Shown piece after piece: positions 1 through 7,998 of a stretch of 64,000 nucleotides of DNA (positions are counted from its first letter, which is position 1; each line of letters begins with the position of its first letter). Source of the DNA: Scandinavium manionii (GTDB taxonomy: Bacteria; Pseudomonadota; Gammaproteobacteria; Enterobacterales; Enterobacteriaceae); the NCBI RefSeq assembly GCF_024764775.1, contig NZ_JALIGC010000038.1:1-64000 (forward strand), written 5' to 3'. Below the pieces are notes generated by a model. It did not search any database, had not been told where the DNA came from, and worked only from the letters and a program-made list of their open reading frames with translations. The translations under genes were made by a program, and so were the position numbers.

Positions 1-60
1 TTGCATGTGTTAGGCCTGCCGCCAGCGTTCAATCTGAGCCATGATCAAACTCTTCAATTT
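1..60 (-). rRNA. 16S ribosomal RNA, 5' end only
   Basis: The reverse complement begins AAATTGAAGAGTTTGATCATG and continues through the universally conserved 5' end of bacterial 16S rRNA (the classic 27F primer region). Only the first 60 nt lie in the window, and the gene runs off the left edge. Its place next to gmhB matches the rrnH operon of E. coli. The mature 5' end at base 60 is set by comparison with known enterobacterial 16S genes. Confidence 0.97.
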
Positions 61-240
61 AAGTTTGATGCTCATGAATTAAACTTCGTAATGAATTACG
101 TATGTTCACTCATAAGACTTGGTATTCTATTTAGCGTCTTTCGACGTTTAAGAATCCATGTCACTTTGAGTGCCCACACAGATTGTCTGATAAATTGTTA
201 AAGAGCAGTGAGTTACGCGCTTTCGCTTGCTAACTCGAGG
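61..240 (-). promoter_or_regulatory. rRNA operon leader with boxA antiterminator
   Basis: This is the transcribed leader between P2 and the 16S gene. BoxA (TGCTCTTTAACA on the minus strand) lies at 196-207, followed by the conserved ATTTATCAGACAATCTGTG segment typical of enterobacterial rrn leaders. BoxA recruits NusB/S10 and the rRNA antitermination complex. The remaining leader also carries the upstream half of the RNase III stem that flanks 16S in known operons. Its partner lies outside the window. Confidence 0.9.
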
Positions 241-246
241 TGGCGT

Positions 247-274
247 ATATTACGCTTTCCTCTTTCAGAGTCAA
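247..274 (-). promoter_or_regulatory. rRNA promoter P2
   Basis: The minus strand shows a -35 TTGACT (269-274) and a -10 TAATAT (247-252) with a 16-bp spacer, about 40 nt upstream of boxA. Arrangement and sequence match rrn P2 promoters of enterobacteria. A GC-rich discriminator (ACGCCACC) follows the -10, the kind of sequence associated with ppGpp/DksA sensitivity. Confidence 0.88.
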
Positions 275-355
275 CCCTTAATTTCAGGATTTTTAACTCT
301 CATCGCCGCCGGTACACTGTGAAGTTGTTCACATGTTCCGTGTCGATGGAGGCGC

Positions 356-420
356 ATTATAGGGAGCTGCTGAGGAATGACAAGCGGAAAAATGCATTTT
401 TATTTCAACCGCTCATCTTT
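356..420 (-). promoter_or_regulatory. rRNA promoter P1 with UP element
   Basis: On the minus strand a -35 TTGTCA (378-383) and a perfect -10 TATAAT (356-361) are 16 bp apart, followed by a GCGCC discriminator. The AT-rich stretch at about 390-420 just upstream fits an UP element for the RNA polymerase alpha C-terminal domain. Fis sites, expected further upstream, would fall in the 3' end of gmhB, whose stop lies only about 50 bp from the -35. This P1-P2 pair fills the 372-bp gene-free stretch. Confidence 0.9.
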
Positions 421-432
421 TCACCTGAACGC

Positions 433-999
433 TTACTTATTCTGCTTTTTGATGGCTGCAGGCAGCGCTGCAAGGCTATCAAGCACCCAATCTGCTGCAT
501 TTTCAGCCTCTTCGGTTACTGGCTTGCCGGTACGCACTAATACTTTAGTACCCACGCCTGCAGCTGCAGCCGCCAGCATATCCTCAACTTTGTCGCCAAC
601 CATAAAGGAGGCGTCCATATCGATATGAAGGAAATCACGGGCAGAAATCAACATTCCCGGATGTGGCTTACGGCAATCGCAAACCTGGCGGTACTCTTCT
701 ACTGTTCCTTGCGGATGATGCGGACAGAAATAGATGCCGTCCAGGTCAACACCACGATCGGCAAGAGACCAGTCCATCCACTCAGTTAATGTTTCGAACT
801 GGGCTTCGGTAAATTTGCCACGCGCAATTCCAGACTGGTTGGTCACCAACACCAGCGCATAGCCCATCTCTTTTAGCTCACGCATAGCGTCAATGGCGCC
901 ATCGATAAATTCGAATGCGTCGATTTCGTGGACGTAACCGTGATCGACATTAATAGTGCCATCACGGTCTAAAAAAATAGCGGGTACGGTTTTTGCCAC
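433..999 (-). CDS. gmhB: D-glycero-beta-D-manno-heptose-1,7-bisphosphate 7-phosphatase
   Basis: Removes the 7-phosphate from heptose bisphosphate in the cytoplasmic pathway to ADP-heptose, the inner-core sugar of LPS. This is a HAD-superfamily phosphatase: the nucleophile motif LDRDGT has D11 and D13, and the family's zinc ligands C92, H94, C107 and C109 are all visible in CPHHP...CDC. Length 188 aa is normal. It starts with GTG at 999, preceded by AGGAG, as in E. coli. It is divergent from metN and reads towards the rRNA operon, so readthrough would enter the rrn promoter region. Confidence 0.95.
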   Translation of the reverse strand: MAKTVPAIFLDRDGTINVDHGYVHEIDAFEFIDGAIDAMRELKEMGYALVLVTNQSGIARGKFTEAQFETLTEWMDWSLADRGVDLDGIYFCPHHPQGTVEEYRQVCDCRKPHPGMLISARDFLHIDMDASFMVGDKVEDMLAAAAAGVGTKVLVRTGKPVTEEAENAADWVLDSLAALPAAIKKQNK

Positions 1000-1088
1000 C
1001 GGTTTGCTCCTGAGTAAGGCTTGTGCCGCTAGTATCTCATTTTTCCTGCGCCAAGAAAGTGCTCATTATTACCCTCCCGGATTGATTT

Positions 1089-1112
1089 AGACGTCTGGAT
1101 GCCTTAACATCC
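1089..1112 (+). promoter_or_regulatory. MetJ operator (tandem met boxes) of metNIQ
   Basis: Three consecutive 8-bp units, AGACGTCT, GGATGCCT and TAACATCC, lie about 80 bp upstream of metN. The first is the exact MetJ consensus met box and the others are degenerate neighbours, as is usual for cooperative MetJ binding with S-adenosylmethionine as corepressor. The same operator is known upstream of E. coli metNIQ. Confidence 0.85.
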
Positions 1113-1187
1113 ATTTCATTGACGGTCGCTGCACGCTACAGCAGCAGAAAATGCCACGGCAAATCACCATACGATAATAAATAGCTA

Positions 1188-2219
1188 ATGATAAAACTTT
1201 CGAGTATCACCAAAGTGTTCCAGCAAGGCAATAAAAGCATTCAGGCGTTGAATAACGTCAGCCTGCATGTGCCTGCCGGGCAAATTTACGGCGTCATCGG
1301 AGCATCAGGTGCAGGTAAAAGCACGCTGATCCGCTGCGTCAATTTACTCGAGCGCCCAACCCAGGGAAGCGTTCTTGTTGATGGGCAGGACTTAACTGCC
1401 CTTTCCGAGTCACAATTAACCAAAGCACGTCGCCAGATTGGCATGATTTTCCAGCATTTTAACCTGCTGGCATCACGTACCGTTTTCGGGAACGTTGCCC
1501 TGCCGCTTGAGCTGGACAACACCTCTAAAGTAGAAGTGAAGCGTCGCGTGACGGAACTGCTGGAGCTGGTTGGTCTGTCAGATAAGCATGACAGCTACCC
1601 GGCAAACCTTTCCGGTGGTCAGAAACAGCGTGTGGCCATCGCCCGTGCGCTGGCAAGCAATCCAAAAGTTCTGCTGTGTGATGAAGCCACCAGCGCACTG
1701 GATCCGGCTACTACCCGTTCTATTCTCGAACTGTTGAAAGACATTAACCGTCGTCTCGGCCTGACCATTCTATTGATCACGCACGAAATGGACGTGGTTA
1801 AGCGTATCTGTGACTGCGTGGCGGTTATCAGTAACGGTGAGCTGATTGAGCAGGATACGGTGAGTGAAGTGTTCTCTCATCCGAAAACGCCACTGGCGCA
1901 ACAATTCATTCAGTCCACGCTGCACCTGGACATTCCGGAAGACTATCTGACTCGCCTGAAACCAGAACAGCTGGCGGACAGCGTGCCAATGCTGCGTATG
2001 GAATTTACCGGCCAGTCCGTTGATGCACCTCTGCTGTCAGAAACCGCCCGCCGCTTTAATGTGAATAACAACATTATTAGTGCACAGATGGATTACGCCG
2101 GTGGCGTGAAGTTCGGCATCATGCTGACTGAAATGCACGGTACACAACAAGATACACAAGCCGCCATTGCCTGGCTGCAGGAACACCATGTGAAAGTAGA
2201 GGTACTGGGTTATGTCTGA
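1188..2219 (+). CDS. metN: Methionine ABC transporter, ATP-binding protein
   Basis: ATPase of the MetNIQ importer for D- and L-methionine at the inner membrane. Walker A GASGAGKST lies at about 38-46, the signature LSGGQ at 141-145 and Walker B LLCDEA at 162-167. Residues from about 265 form the C-terminal NIL domain that binds methionine and causes trans-inhibition. Its 343 aa equal the E. coli length. It is first in the metN-metI-metQ operon, overlapping metI by 8 nt, and lies behind a met-box operator, so MetJ repression is likely. Confidence 0.97.
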   Translation: MIKLSSITKVFQQGNKSIQALNNVSLHVPAGQIYGVIGASGAGKSTLIRCVNLLERPTQGSVLVDGQDLTALSESQLTKARRQIGMIFQHFNLLASRTVFGNVALPLELDNTSKVEVKRRVTELLELVGLSDKHDSYPANLSGGQKQRVAIARALASNPKVLLCDEATSALDPATTRSILELLKDINRRLGLTILLITHEMDVVKRICDCVAVISNGELIEQDTVSEVFSHPKTPLAQQFIQSTLHLDIPEDYLTRLKPEQLADSVPMLRMEFTGQSVDAPLLSETARRFNVNNNIISAQMDYAGGVKFGIMLTEMHGTQQDTQAAIAWLQEHHVKVEVLGYV

Positions 2220-2865
2220 GCCGATGATGTGGTTACTGGCGCGTGGCGTCTGGGAAACGTTGGCAATGACCTTTGTTTCCGGTTTCTTTGGTTTCGTATT
2301 GGGTCTGCCTGTGGGCGTGCTGCTGTATGTCACTCGTCCTGGCCAGATTGCTGAGAACGTGAAGCTGTACAGCATCCTCTCTGCGATGGTGAATATCTTC
2401 CGTTCGATTCCATTCATTATCCTGCTGGTATGGATGATTCCATTTACCCGCGTGATTGTCGGGACCTCTATCGGCCTGCAGGCAGCGATCGTTCCGCTGA
2501 CCGTAGGTGCAGCACCGTTTATCGCCCGTATGGTGGAAAACGCCCTGCTGGAAATCCCGACCGGCCTGATTGAAGCTTCCCGCGCAATGGGTGCAACGGT
2601 CATGCAGATCGTTCGCAAAGTCCTGTTGCCAGAAGCGCTGCCGGGTCTGGTGAACGCGGCCACCATTACGCTCATCACTCTGGTCGGCTACTCGGCGATG
2701 GGCGGTGCCGTCGGTGCCGGTGGTCTGGGTCAGATTGGCTATCAGTACGGTTACATCGGCTATAACGCTACGGTAATGAACACCGTGCTGGTATTACTGG
2801 TTGTTCTGGTTTATTTAATTCAATTCTCTGGCGATCGCATCGTCCGGGCTGTCACTCACAAGTAA
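2212..2865 (+). CDS. metI: Methionine ABC transporter, permease
   Basis: Membrane channel of the MetNIQ importer. The 217-aa protein has about five hydrophobic helices and the EAA loop (EASRAMGAT, around residue 124) that docks onto the MetN ATPase. The start ATG overlaps the metN stop region by 8 nt, pointing to translational coupling. metQ follows after 41 bp. Family (MetI-type binding-protein-dependent permease) and length are as in E. coli. Confidence 0.96.
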   Translation: MSEPMMWLLARGVWETLAMTFVSGFFGFVLGLPVGVLLYVTRPGQIAENVKLYSILSAMVNIFRSIPFIILLVWMIPFTRVIVGTSIGLQAAIVPLTVGAAPFIARMVENALLEIPTGLIEASRAMGATVMQIVRKVLLPEALPGLVNAATITLITLVGYSAMGGAVGAGGLGQIGYQYGYIGYNATVMNTVLVLLVVLVYLIQFSGDRIVRAVTHK

Positions 2866-2906
2866 CGTTACACACAACATACAACTCTAAGAGTTAAGGA
2901 AAGAAA

Positions 2907-3722
2907 ATGGCGTTCAAGTTAAAAACCTTTGCGGCCGTGGGTGCCCTGATTGGTTCTCTGGCACTGGTGGGTTGTGGTCCGGATCAAAAAGACCCTAACC
3001 ATATTAAAGTCGGTGTGATCGTGGGTGCAGAGCAGCAGGTTGCTGAAGTTGCTCAGAAAGTAGCAAAAGAGAAGTATGGCCTTGACGTTGAACTCGTGAC
3101 CTTCAACGACTACGTTCTGCCGAACGAAGCGCTGAGCAAAGGCGACATCGACGCCAACGCCTTCCAGCACAAACCATACCTGGACCAGCAAATCAAAGAT
3201 CGCGGCTACAAACTGGTTCCGGTCGGCAGCACCTTCGTTTACCCAATTGCTGGTTACTCCAAAAAAATCAAATCTCTGGACGAACTCCAGCCTGGTTCTC
3301 AGGTTGCCGTGCCTAACGATCCAACCAACCTCGGTCGTTCCTTGCTGCTGCTGCAGAAAGTGGGCCTGATCAAACTGAAAGAAGGTGTTGGTCTGCTGCC
3401 AACCTCTCTGGACATTACCGAGAACCCAAAAAACCTGAAAATTGTTGAGCTGGAAGCCCCGCAGCTGCCGCGCTCCCTCGACGATGCTCAGATTGCACTG
3501 GCCGTTATCAACACCACTTACGCAAGCCAGATTGGCCTGACCCCGGCAAAAGACGGCATCTTTGTTGAAGACAAAGATTCCCCGTACGTAAACCTGATCG
3601 TGAGCCGTGAAGACAACAAAGACGCGGAAAACGTGAAGAAATTCGTTGAAGCGTATCAGTCTGACGAAGTCTACGAAGCCGCCAACAAGATCTTCAACGG
3701 TGGCGCGGTTAAAGGCTGGTAA
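2907..3722 (+). CDS. metQ: Methionine-binding lipoprotein of the MetNIQ importer
   Basis: Periplasmic methionine receptor anchored in the inner membrane. The N-terminus is a lipoprotein signal with lipobox LVGC (acylated C23), followed by a NlpA-family binding domain. Length 271 aa is normal. An AGGAAAG ribosome-binding site precedes the ATG. It is the third gene of the operon, followed by a clear terminator hairpin, so the operon ends here. Confidence 0.96.
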   Translation: MAFKLKTFAAVGALIGSLALVGCGPDQKDPNHIKVGVIVGAEQQVAEVAQKVAKEKYGLDVELVTFNDYVLPNEALSKGDIDANAFQHKPYLDQQIKDRGYKLVPVGSTFVYPIAGYSKKIKSLDELQPGSQVAVPNDPTNLGRSLLLLQKVGLIKLKEGVGLLPTSLDITENPKNLKIVELEAPQLPRSLDDAQIALAVINTTYASQIGLTPAKDGIFVEDKDSPYVNLIVSREDNKDAENVKKFVEAYQSDEVYEAANKIFNGGAVKGW

Positions 3723-3748
3723 TCTTTTCACAAAGTAATATCATTCAG

Positions 3749-3771
3749 GACGGGCTTTTGCCCGTCTTGTC
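3749..3771 (+). terminator. metNIQ terminator
   Basis: A perfect 7-bp stem GACGGGC/GCCCGTC with a TTTT loop, followed by a U-rich tail, lies 27 bp after the metQ stop. Confidence 0.8.
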
Positions 3772-3828
3772 ATTTTGGCGGGCAGCTGATTCAATAAGTT
3801 CGGCTTTTTAATACATTGAGGAAATACT

Positions 3829-4233
3829 ATGCGTGCTTTACCGATCTGTTTTGTAGCGCTCATCCTGAGCGGCTGTTCCATGTTAAACAGATCTCCCGTA
3901 GAACCTGTACAAAGCACCGCAACTCAGCCAAAAACCGAGACTGCCAAACCGAAAGCACCGCGCCCTGCCCCGGTAAAAATCTATAACAGCGCCGAAGACC
4001 TGCTTGGCAAACCGTTCCGCGATCTCGGCGAAGTCAGTGGCGAATCCTGCCAGGCATCAAACCAGGATTCTCCACCGAATATCCCAACCGCCCGCAAGCG
4101 TCTGCAAATTAACGCGGCCAAAATGAAAGCCAACGCGGTTCTGCTGCATAGCTGTGAAATCACCAGCGGCACGCCAGGCTGCTATCGCCAGGCCGTTTGC
4201 CTCGGAAGCGCCCTCAACGTTTCGGCGAAATGA
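3829..4233 (+). CDS. rcsF: Outer-membrane lipoprotein sensor of the Rcs phosphorelay
   Basis: RcsF senses LPS and peptidoglycan damage and relieves IgaA inhibition of the RcsCDB phosphorelay. In the family it threads through BamA/OMP complexes. Lipobox LSGC puts the acylated cysteine at position 16. A Pro/Lys-rich linker (about 30-50) precedes a folded domain with four cysteines, as in the family, where they form two non-consecutive disulfides. Length 134 aa is as in E. coli. Its TGA overlaps the trmO ATG (ATGA), so the two are translationally coupled. Confidence 0.95.
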   Translation: MRALPICFVALILSGCSMLNRSPVEPVQSTATQPKTETAKPKAPRPAPVKIYNSAEDLLGKPFRDLGEVSGESCQASNQDSPPNIPTARKRLQINAAKMKANAVLLHSCEITSGTPGCYRQAVCLGSALNVSAK

Positions 4234-4937
4234 GTGCATTTTCCTTTGAGCAGATAGGCGTTATCCGCTCGCCGTATAAAGAGAAGTTTGCCGTCCCGCG
4301 CCAGCCTGGTCTGGTGCAACACGGTAACGGCGAACTTCACTTGCTGCCCCCCTATAATCAGCCAGATGCCGTTCGCGGTCTTGAAGCCTTCAGCCACCTC
4401 TGGGTGCTGTTCGTGTTTCATCAAACCATGGAAGGCGGTTGGCGTCCGACCGTTCGCCCTCCCCGTCTTGGCGGAAATGCAAGATTGGGCGTGTTTGCAA
4501 CCCGGTCCACTTTCCGTCCTAACCCTGTCGGGATGTCACTGGTCGAACTAAAAGACATTCGCTGTCATAAAGATCAGGTCATTCTGCAACTTGGCAGTCT
4601 GGACTTAGTAGACGGCACGCCGGTCGTGGATATCAAACCGTATCTGCCGTTTGTTGAAGCGCTACCGGATGCCCAGGCGAGCTACGCGCAGCAGGCACCG
4701 GTTGCCAGCGTGAACGTCAGTTTCAGCGCAGAACTCGACAGCGCATTTCCGTCACTTGAAAAGCGTTATCCTCATCTTCGCGCCTTTATAATGGATGTAC
4801 TGGCTCAGGACCCGCGTCCGGCCTACCGTAAAGGGGAGGAGACAGGAAAAACTTACGCCGTCTGGCTGCATGATTTTAACGTTCGCTGGCGCGTCACCGA
4901 CGCCGGGTTCGAAGTCTTTGCTCTGGAAGCGCGCTAA
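4230..4937 (+). CDS. trmO: tRNA (N6-threonylcarbamoyladenosine37) N6-methyltransferase
   Basis: Methylates t6A37 of tRNA-Thr to m6t6A using SAM (TsaA/YaeB/TrmO family, an unusual single-sheeted beta-barrel methyltransferase). The start is set at 4230 because MSAFSFEQIGVIRSPYKEKF aligns with the E. coli N-terminus. An upstream in-frame ATG at 4197 would lie inside rcsF and add 11 unrelated residues. Length 235 aa is normal. The start overlaps the rcsF stop by 4 nt. Confidence 0.94.
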   Translation: MSAFSFEQIGVIRSPYKEKFAVPRQPGLVQHGNGELHLLPPYNQPDAVRGLEAFSHLWVLFVFHQTMEGGWRPTVRPPRLGGNARLGVFATRSTFRPNPVGMSLVELKDIRCHKDQVILQLGSLDLVDGTPVVDIKPYLPFVEALPDAQASYAQQAPVASVNVSFSAELDSAFPSLEKRYPHLRAFIMDVLAQDPRPAYRKGEETGKTYAVWLHDFNVRWRVTDAGFEVFALEAR

Positions 4938-4954
4938 TTTTCTTCTCCTCTCTT

Positions 4955-4981
4955 TTGACAACTCTGCCAGGCTGATAAACT
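4955..4981 (+). promoter_or_regulatory. Candidate proS promoter
   Basis: A perfect -35 TTGACA (4955-4960) is followed 15 bp later by TAAACT (4976-4981). The short spacer weakens the match. It sits between trmO and proS, about 70 bp before the proS ATG. Confidence 0.45.
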
Positions 4982-4999
4982 AAACCACTTTTTTTGTAT

Positions 5000-5019
5000 C
5001 TGGCGGGCTTTCCCGCCAG
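5000..5019 (+). other. Perfect hairpin in the proS 5' leader
   Basis: CTGGCGGG and CCCGCCAG form an 8-bp GC-rich stem with a 4-nt loop, 30 bp before the proS ATG. No U-tract follows it on either strand (a T7 run precedes it on the plus strand), so it does not look like an intrinsic terminator. Its role is unknown. Confidence 0.7.
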
Positions 5020-5049
5020 TGTCGATCGTTCAAATGGAACCGTAATAAC

Positions 5050-6768
5050 ATGCGTACTAGTCAATACTTGCTCTCCACGCTGAAGGAGACACCTGCCGAT
5101 GCCGAGGTTATCAGCCACCAGCTGATGCTGCGCGCCGGGATGATTCGTAAGCTCGCTTCCGGGTTGTACACCTGGCTGCCGACCGGCCTGCGCGTCCTGA
5201 AAAAAGTCGAAAACATCGTGCGTGAAGAAATGGATAACGCCGGTGCAATCGAGGTGTCCATGCCCGTGGTTCAGCCTGCTGACCTGTGGCAGGAGAGCGG
5301 TCGCTGGGAGCAATACGGTCCTGAGCTACTGCGTTTTGTCGATCGCGGCGATCGTCCATTTGTTCTCGGCCCAACGCATGAAGAAGTCATCACCGACCTG
5401 ATTCGTAACGAGCTGAGCTCTTACAAACAGCTGCCGCTGAACTTCTATCAGATCCAGACCAAATTCCGCGATGAAGTTCGTCCCCGTTTTGGTGTGATGC
5501 GCTCCCGTGAATTCATCATGAAAGACGCCTACTCGTTCCATACGTCTCAGGAATCCCTGCAGGAAACGTATGACGCGATGTACGCGGCTTACAGCAAAAT
5601 CTTCAGCCGTATGGGTCTGGATTTCCGTGCTGTTCAGGCAGATACCGGTTCTATCGGCGGTAGCGCATCTCACGAATTCCAGGTACTGGCGTCCAGCGGT
5701 GAAGATGACGTTATCTTCTCTGACACCTCAGACTTCGCAGCAAACATTGAGTTTGCTGAAGCACTGGCACCAAAAGCACCGCGTGCGGCGGCTACCCAGG
5801 AAATGACGCTGGTTGAAACGCCGAACGCAAAAACCATCGCCGAGCTGGTTGAGCAGTTCAATCTTCCGGTTGAGAAAACCGTTAAAACTCTGCTGGTGAA
5901 AGCAGTTGAAGACAGCGCGTACCCGCTGGTAGCCCTGCTGGTGCGTGGCGATCATGAACTGAACGAAGTTAAAGCAGAAAAACTGGCCCAGGTTGCCAGC
6001 CCGCTCACTTTCGCAACCGAGGCTGAAATTCGTGCCATCGTCGATGCCGGCCCGGGTTCCCTCGGCCCGGTCAACATGACCATTCCAGTGGTTATTGACC
6101 GTACCGTTGCCGCAATGAGCGATTTCGCCGCTGGCGCAAACATCGACGGTAAACACTACTTCGGCATCAACTGGGACCGCGATGTAGCGACTCCGGAAGT
6201 GGCTGATATCCGTAATGTGGTGGCAGGCGATCCAAGCCCAGACGGTCAAGGCACGCTGCTTATCAAACGCGGGATCGAAGTCGGTCACATCTTCCAGCTC
6301 GGGACCAAGTATTCCGAAGCGATGAAAGCCTCGGTGCAGGGTGAAGACGGTCGTAACCAGACTCTGACCATGGGCTGTTACGGTATCGGTGTGACCCGCG
6401 TGGTTGCAGCAGCTATCGAGCAGAACCACGACGAGCGCGGTATCGTTTGGCCGGACAACATTGCTCCGTTCCAGGTTGCAATCCTGCCAATGAACATGCA
6501 CAAATCCTATCGCGTTCAGGAACTGGCAGAGAAACTGTACGCCGAGCTACGCGCTCAGGGTATTGAAGTGCTGATGGATGATCGTAAAGAGCGTCCGGGC
6601 GTGATGTTTGCTGATATGGAACTGATCGGTATTCCACATACCGTGGTCATCGGCGACCGTAACCTCGACAGCGACGAAATTGAATACAAATACCGTCGTA
6701 ACGGCGAGAAGCAGATGATCAAAACCGGGGATATCCTCAACTACCTGGTTCAGTCGATTAAAGGCTAA
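5050..6768 (+). CDS. proS: Prolyl-tRNA synthetase
   Basis: Class II aminoacyl-tRNA synthetase that charges tRNA-Pro in the cytoplasm. It is the bacterial type of 572 aa, with the catalytic core interrupted at about 220-410 by the INS/YbaK-like editing domain that hydrolyses Ala-tRNA-Pro. The class II motif 2 region (FRDEVRPRFGVMRSREFIMKD) is visible near residue 140, and the anticodon-binding domain fills the C-terminus. It is a single gene between the trmO region and a strong bidirectional terminator. Confidence 0.98.
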   Translation: MRTSQYLLSTLKETPADAEVISHQLMLRAGMIRKLASGLYTWLPTGLRVLKKVENIVREEMDNAGAIEVSMPVVQPADLWQESGRWEQYGPELLRFVDRGDRPFVLGPTHEEVITDLIRNELSSYKQLPLNFYQIQTKFRDEVRPRFGVMRSREFIMKDAYSFHTSQESLQETYDAMYAAYSKIFSRMGLDFRAVQADTGSIGGSASHEFQVLASSGEDDVIFSDTSDFAANIEFAEALAPKAPRAAATQEMTLVETPNAKTIAELVEQFNLPVEKTVKTLLVKAVEDSAYPLVALLVRGDHELNEVKAEKLAQVASPLTFATEAEIRAIVDAGPGSLGPVNMTIPVVIDRTVAAMSDFAAGANIDGKHYFGINWDRDVATPEVADIRNVVAGDPSPDGQGTLLIKRGIEVGHIFQLGTKYSEAMKASVQGEDGRNQTLTMGCYGIGVTRVVAAAIEQNHDERGIVWPDNIAPFQVAILPMNMHKSYRVQELAEKLYAELRAQGIEVLMDDRKERPGVMFADMELIGIPHTVVIGDRNLDSDEIEYKYRRNGEKQMIKTGDILNYLVQSIKG

Positions 6769-6788
6769 GTCTGCCGTCCTTCAGGCAT

Positions 6789-6825
6789 AAAAAATGCCAG
6801 CCCATTATGCGGCTGGCATTTTTTT
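6789..6825. terminator. Bidirectional terminator between proS and nlpE
   Basis: The stem AATGCCAGCC/GGCTGGCATT is flanked by A6 on the left and T7 on the right, so it can end transcription of proS (plus) and of nlpE (minus). Both genes converge here. Confidence 0.9.
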
Positions 6826-6846
6826 ATCTGCAGTTTACGTTCTGCT

Positions 6847-7545
6847 TCAGTTACCGCACGCTTTACCAGGCATGAACTTCGCGTCTTTATCGGCTTTCAG
6901 GGTTTTCACCTGTTCGCCAGTATCCGGATTCGCTTCCAGCGTGAAATGCCCTTCAACGGTCAGAAGCACAGGCTTGCTTTCCGTGCCACGCGCAGCAGCA
7001 TAATCACGTTCCAGCTGGGCGTTATTCGCCACCGCCACACGTTTGCCCGTCGCGCAATCGGTAAAGACGGCTGCATCCGCCATGTAGATATACATCCCGC
7101 GCATCGCCATTGGCGTGATTGGCAGGCTGGATTTCACCGGCTCCAGCGTGTAATTCAGCGACGAGACAATCGGATTGCCTTCGCTGTCCAGCATTTCCAG
7201 CTTATCGCCTTTCGCACGATAGTAAGACTTCTCGCCTTTGCTGTCGGTCAGCACCAGCTTTTCAGCCGTGCGGGCCCATGTACCGTAGGAACCGAACGAT
7301 GAAGGCTCACGCGTAACGCCCTGATAACGCTCATTCATCACCCAAGTACCGTCTTTTTCCAGGAACAGCGACGTTTCAATCCCTTCGCAATCAGCGCATG
7401 GCAGAACGCCACGCCAGCTTTGCTGCATTGGTTGCAGAGCGATGTTCTGCGCTGTTTTTAACGTCTGTTCATCTGAACGGTTATTACAGCCAGGCAATGC
7501 GCAAAGCATGCTAATCGCTGCGAGGGTCACCAGTACCTTCTTCAC
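6847..7545 (-). CDS. nlpE: Outer-membrane lipoprotein, Cpx surface-sensing activator (CutF)
   Basis: NlpE signals lipoprotein-trafficking defects and surface contact to the CpxAR envelope-stress system. GTG start at 7545 follows AAGGAAA. The lipobox ends in C20, and the N-terminal domain carries a CxxC motif (C50, C53 in LPCADCEG). A second cysteine pair lies in the C-terminal OB-like domain. The 232 aa compare with 236 in E. coli. The C-terminus ends in GKACGN and is more divergent than the middle. K-12 has yaeF next to this gene, which is absent here. Confidence 0.92.
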   Translation of the reverse strand: MKKVLVTLAAISMLCALPGCNNRSDEQTLKTAQNIALQPMQQSWRGVLPCADCEGIETSLFLEKDGTWVMNERYQGVTREPSSFGSYGTWARTAEKLVLTDSKGEKSYYRAKGDKLEMLDSEGNPIVSSLNYTLEPVKSSLPITPMAMRGMYIYMADAAVFTDCATGKRVAVANNAQLERDYAAARGTESKPVLLTVEGHFTLEANPDTGEQVKTLKADKDAKFMPGKACGN

Positions 7546-7575
7546 CTTAATTTCCTTATGTGGCTCAATTTGGGG

Positions 7576-7998
7576 TCAGTCCCCGGAACTCCGGACTTTG
7601 CCGCGCATCGCTTTTACCGATGACTTCTGCGACTTAGACGCCAGCCGGCGCTCTTTCGATGCCCGCGTTGGGCGCGTTGCCCGACGGTGTTTTTGTACAA
7701 CGGTCAGGGTCTGAATCACCGAGACCAGCCGCGCGACGGCCGCTTCACGGTTCATTTCCTGACTGCGATATTCCTGCGACTTAATGATTATCACGCCATC
7801 GGCGGTAATCAGGTGGTGGCTGGCGGCCAACAGTCGCTCTTTGTAATACTCTGGCAGGCTGGAGGCCCGAATGTCAAAGCGCAGGTGAATTGCCGTTGAG
7901 GTCTTATTCACGTTCTGCCCGCCGTTGCCCTGCGCACGAATCGCGGTGATCTCCACCTCTTCGTCGCCCAGAGACACCGACTGGGAGATAACAATCAT
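7576..7998 (-). CDS. arfB: Alternative ribosome-rescue factor B (peptidyl-tRNA hydrolase)
   Basis: Codon-independent release factor homologue that frees stalled ribosomes lacking a stop codon. The catalytic GGQ is at residues 26-28 (QGNGGQNVNKTST). The long basic C-terminal tail (about 105-140, rich in K/R), which enters the empty mRNA channel in known structures, is intact. Length 140 aa is as in E. coli YaeJ. Its ATG overlaps the yaeQ stop by 4 nt. Confidence 0.95.
   Translation of the reverse strand: MIVISQSVSLGDEEVEITAIRAQGNGGQNVNKTSTAIHLRFDIRASSLPEYYKERLLAASHHLITADGVIIIKSQEYRSQEMNREAAVARLVSVIQTLTVVQKHRRATRPTRASKERRLASKSQKSSVKAMRGKVRSSGD

Noticed and set aside
61..432. Small open frames in the rRNA promoter region
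   Set aside because: They lie within the rRNA leader and P1/P2 promoters and have no coding signature.
1000..1187. Possible SAM riboswitch upstream of metN
   Set aside because: The interval shows tandem MetJ boxes and no riboswitch-like helices or terminator; enterobacteria regulate metNIQ by MetJ.
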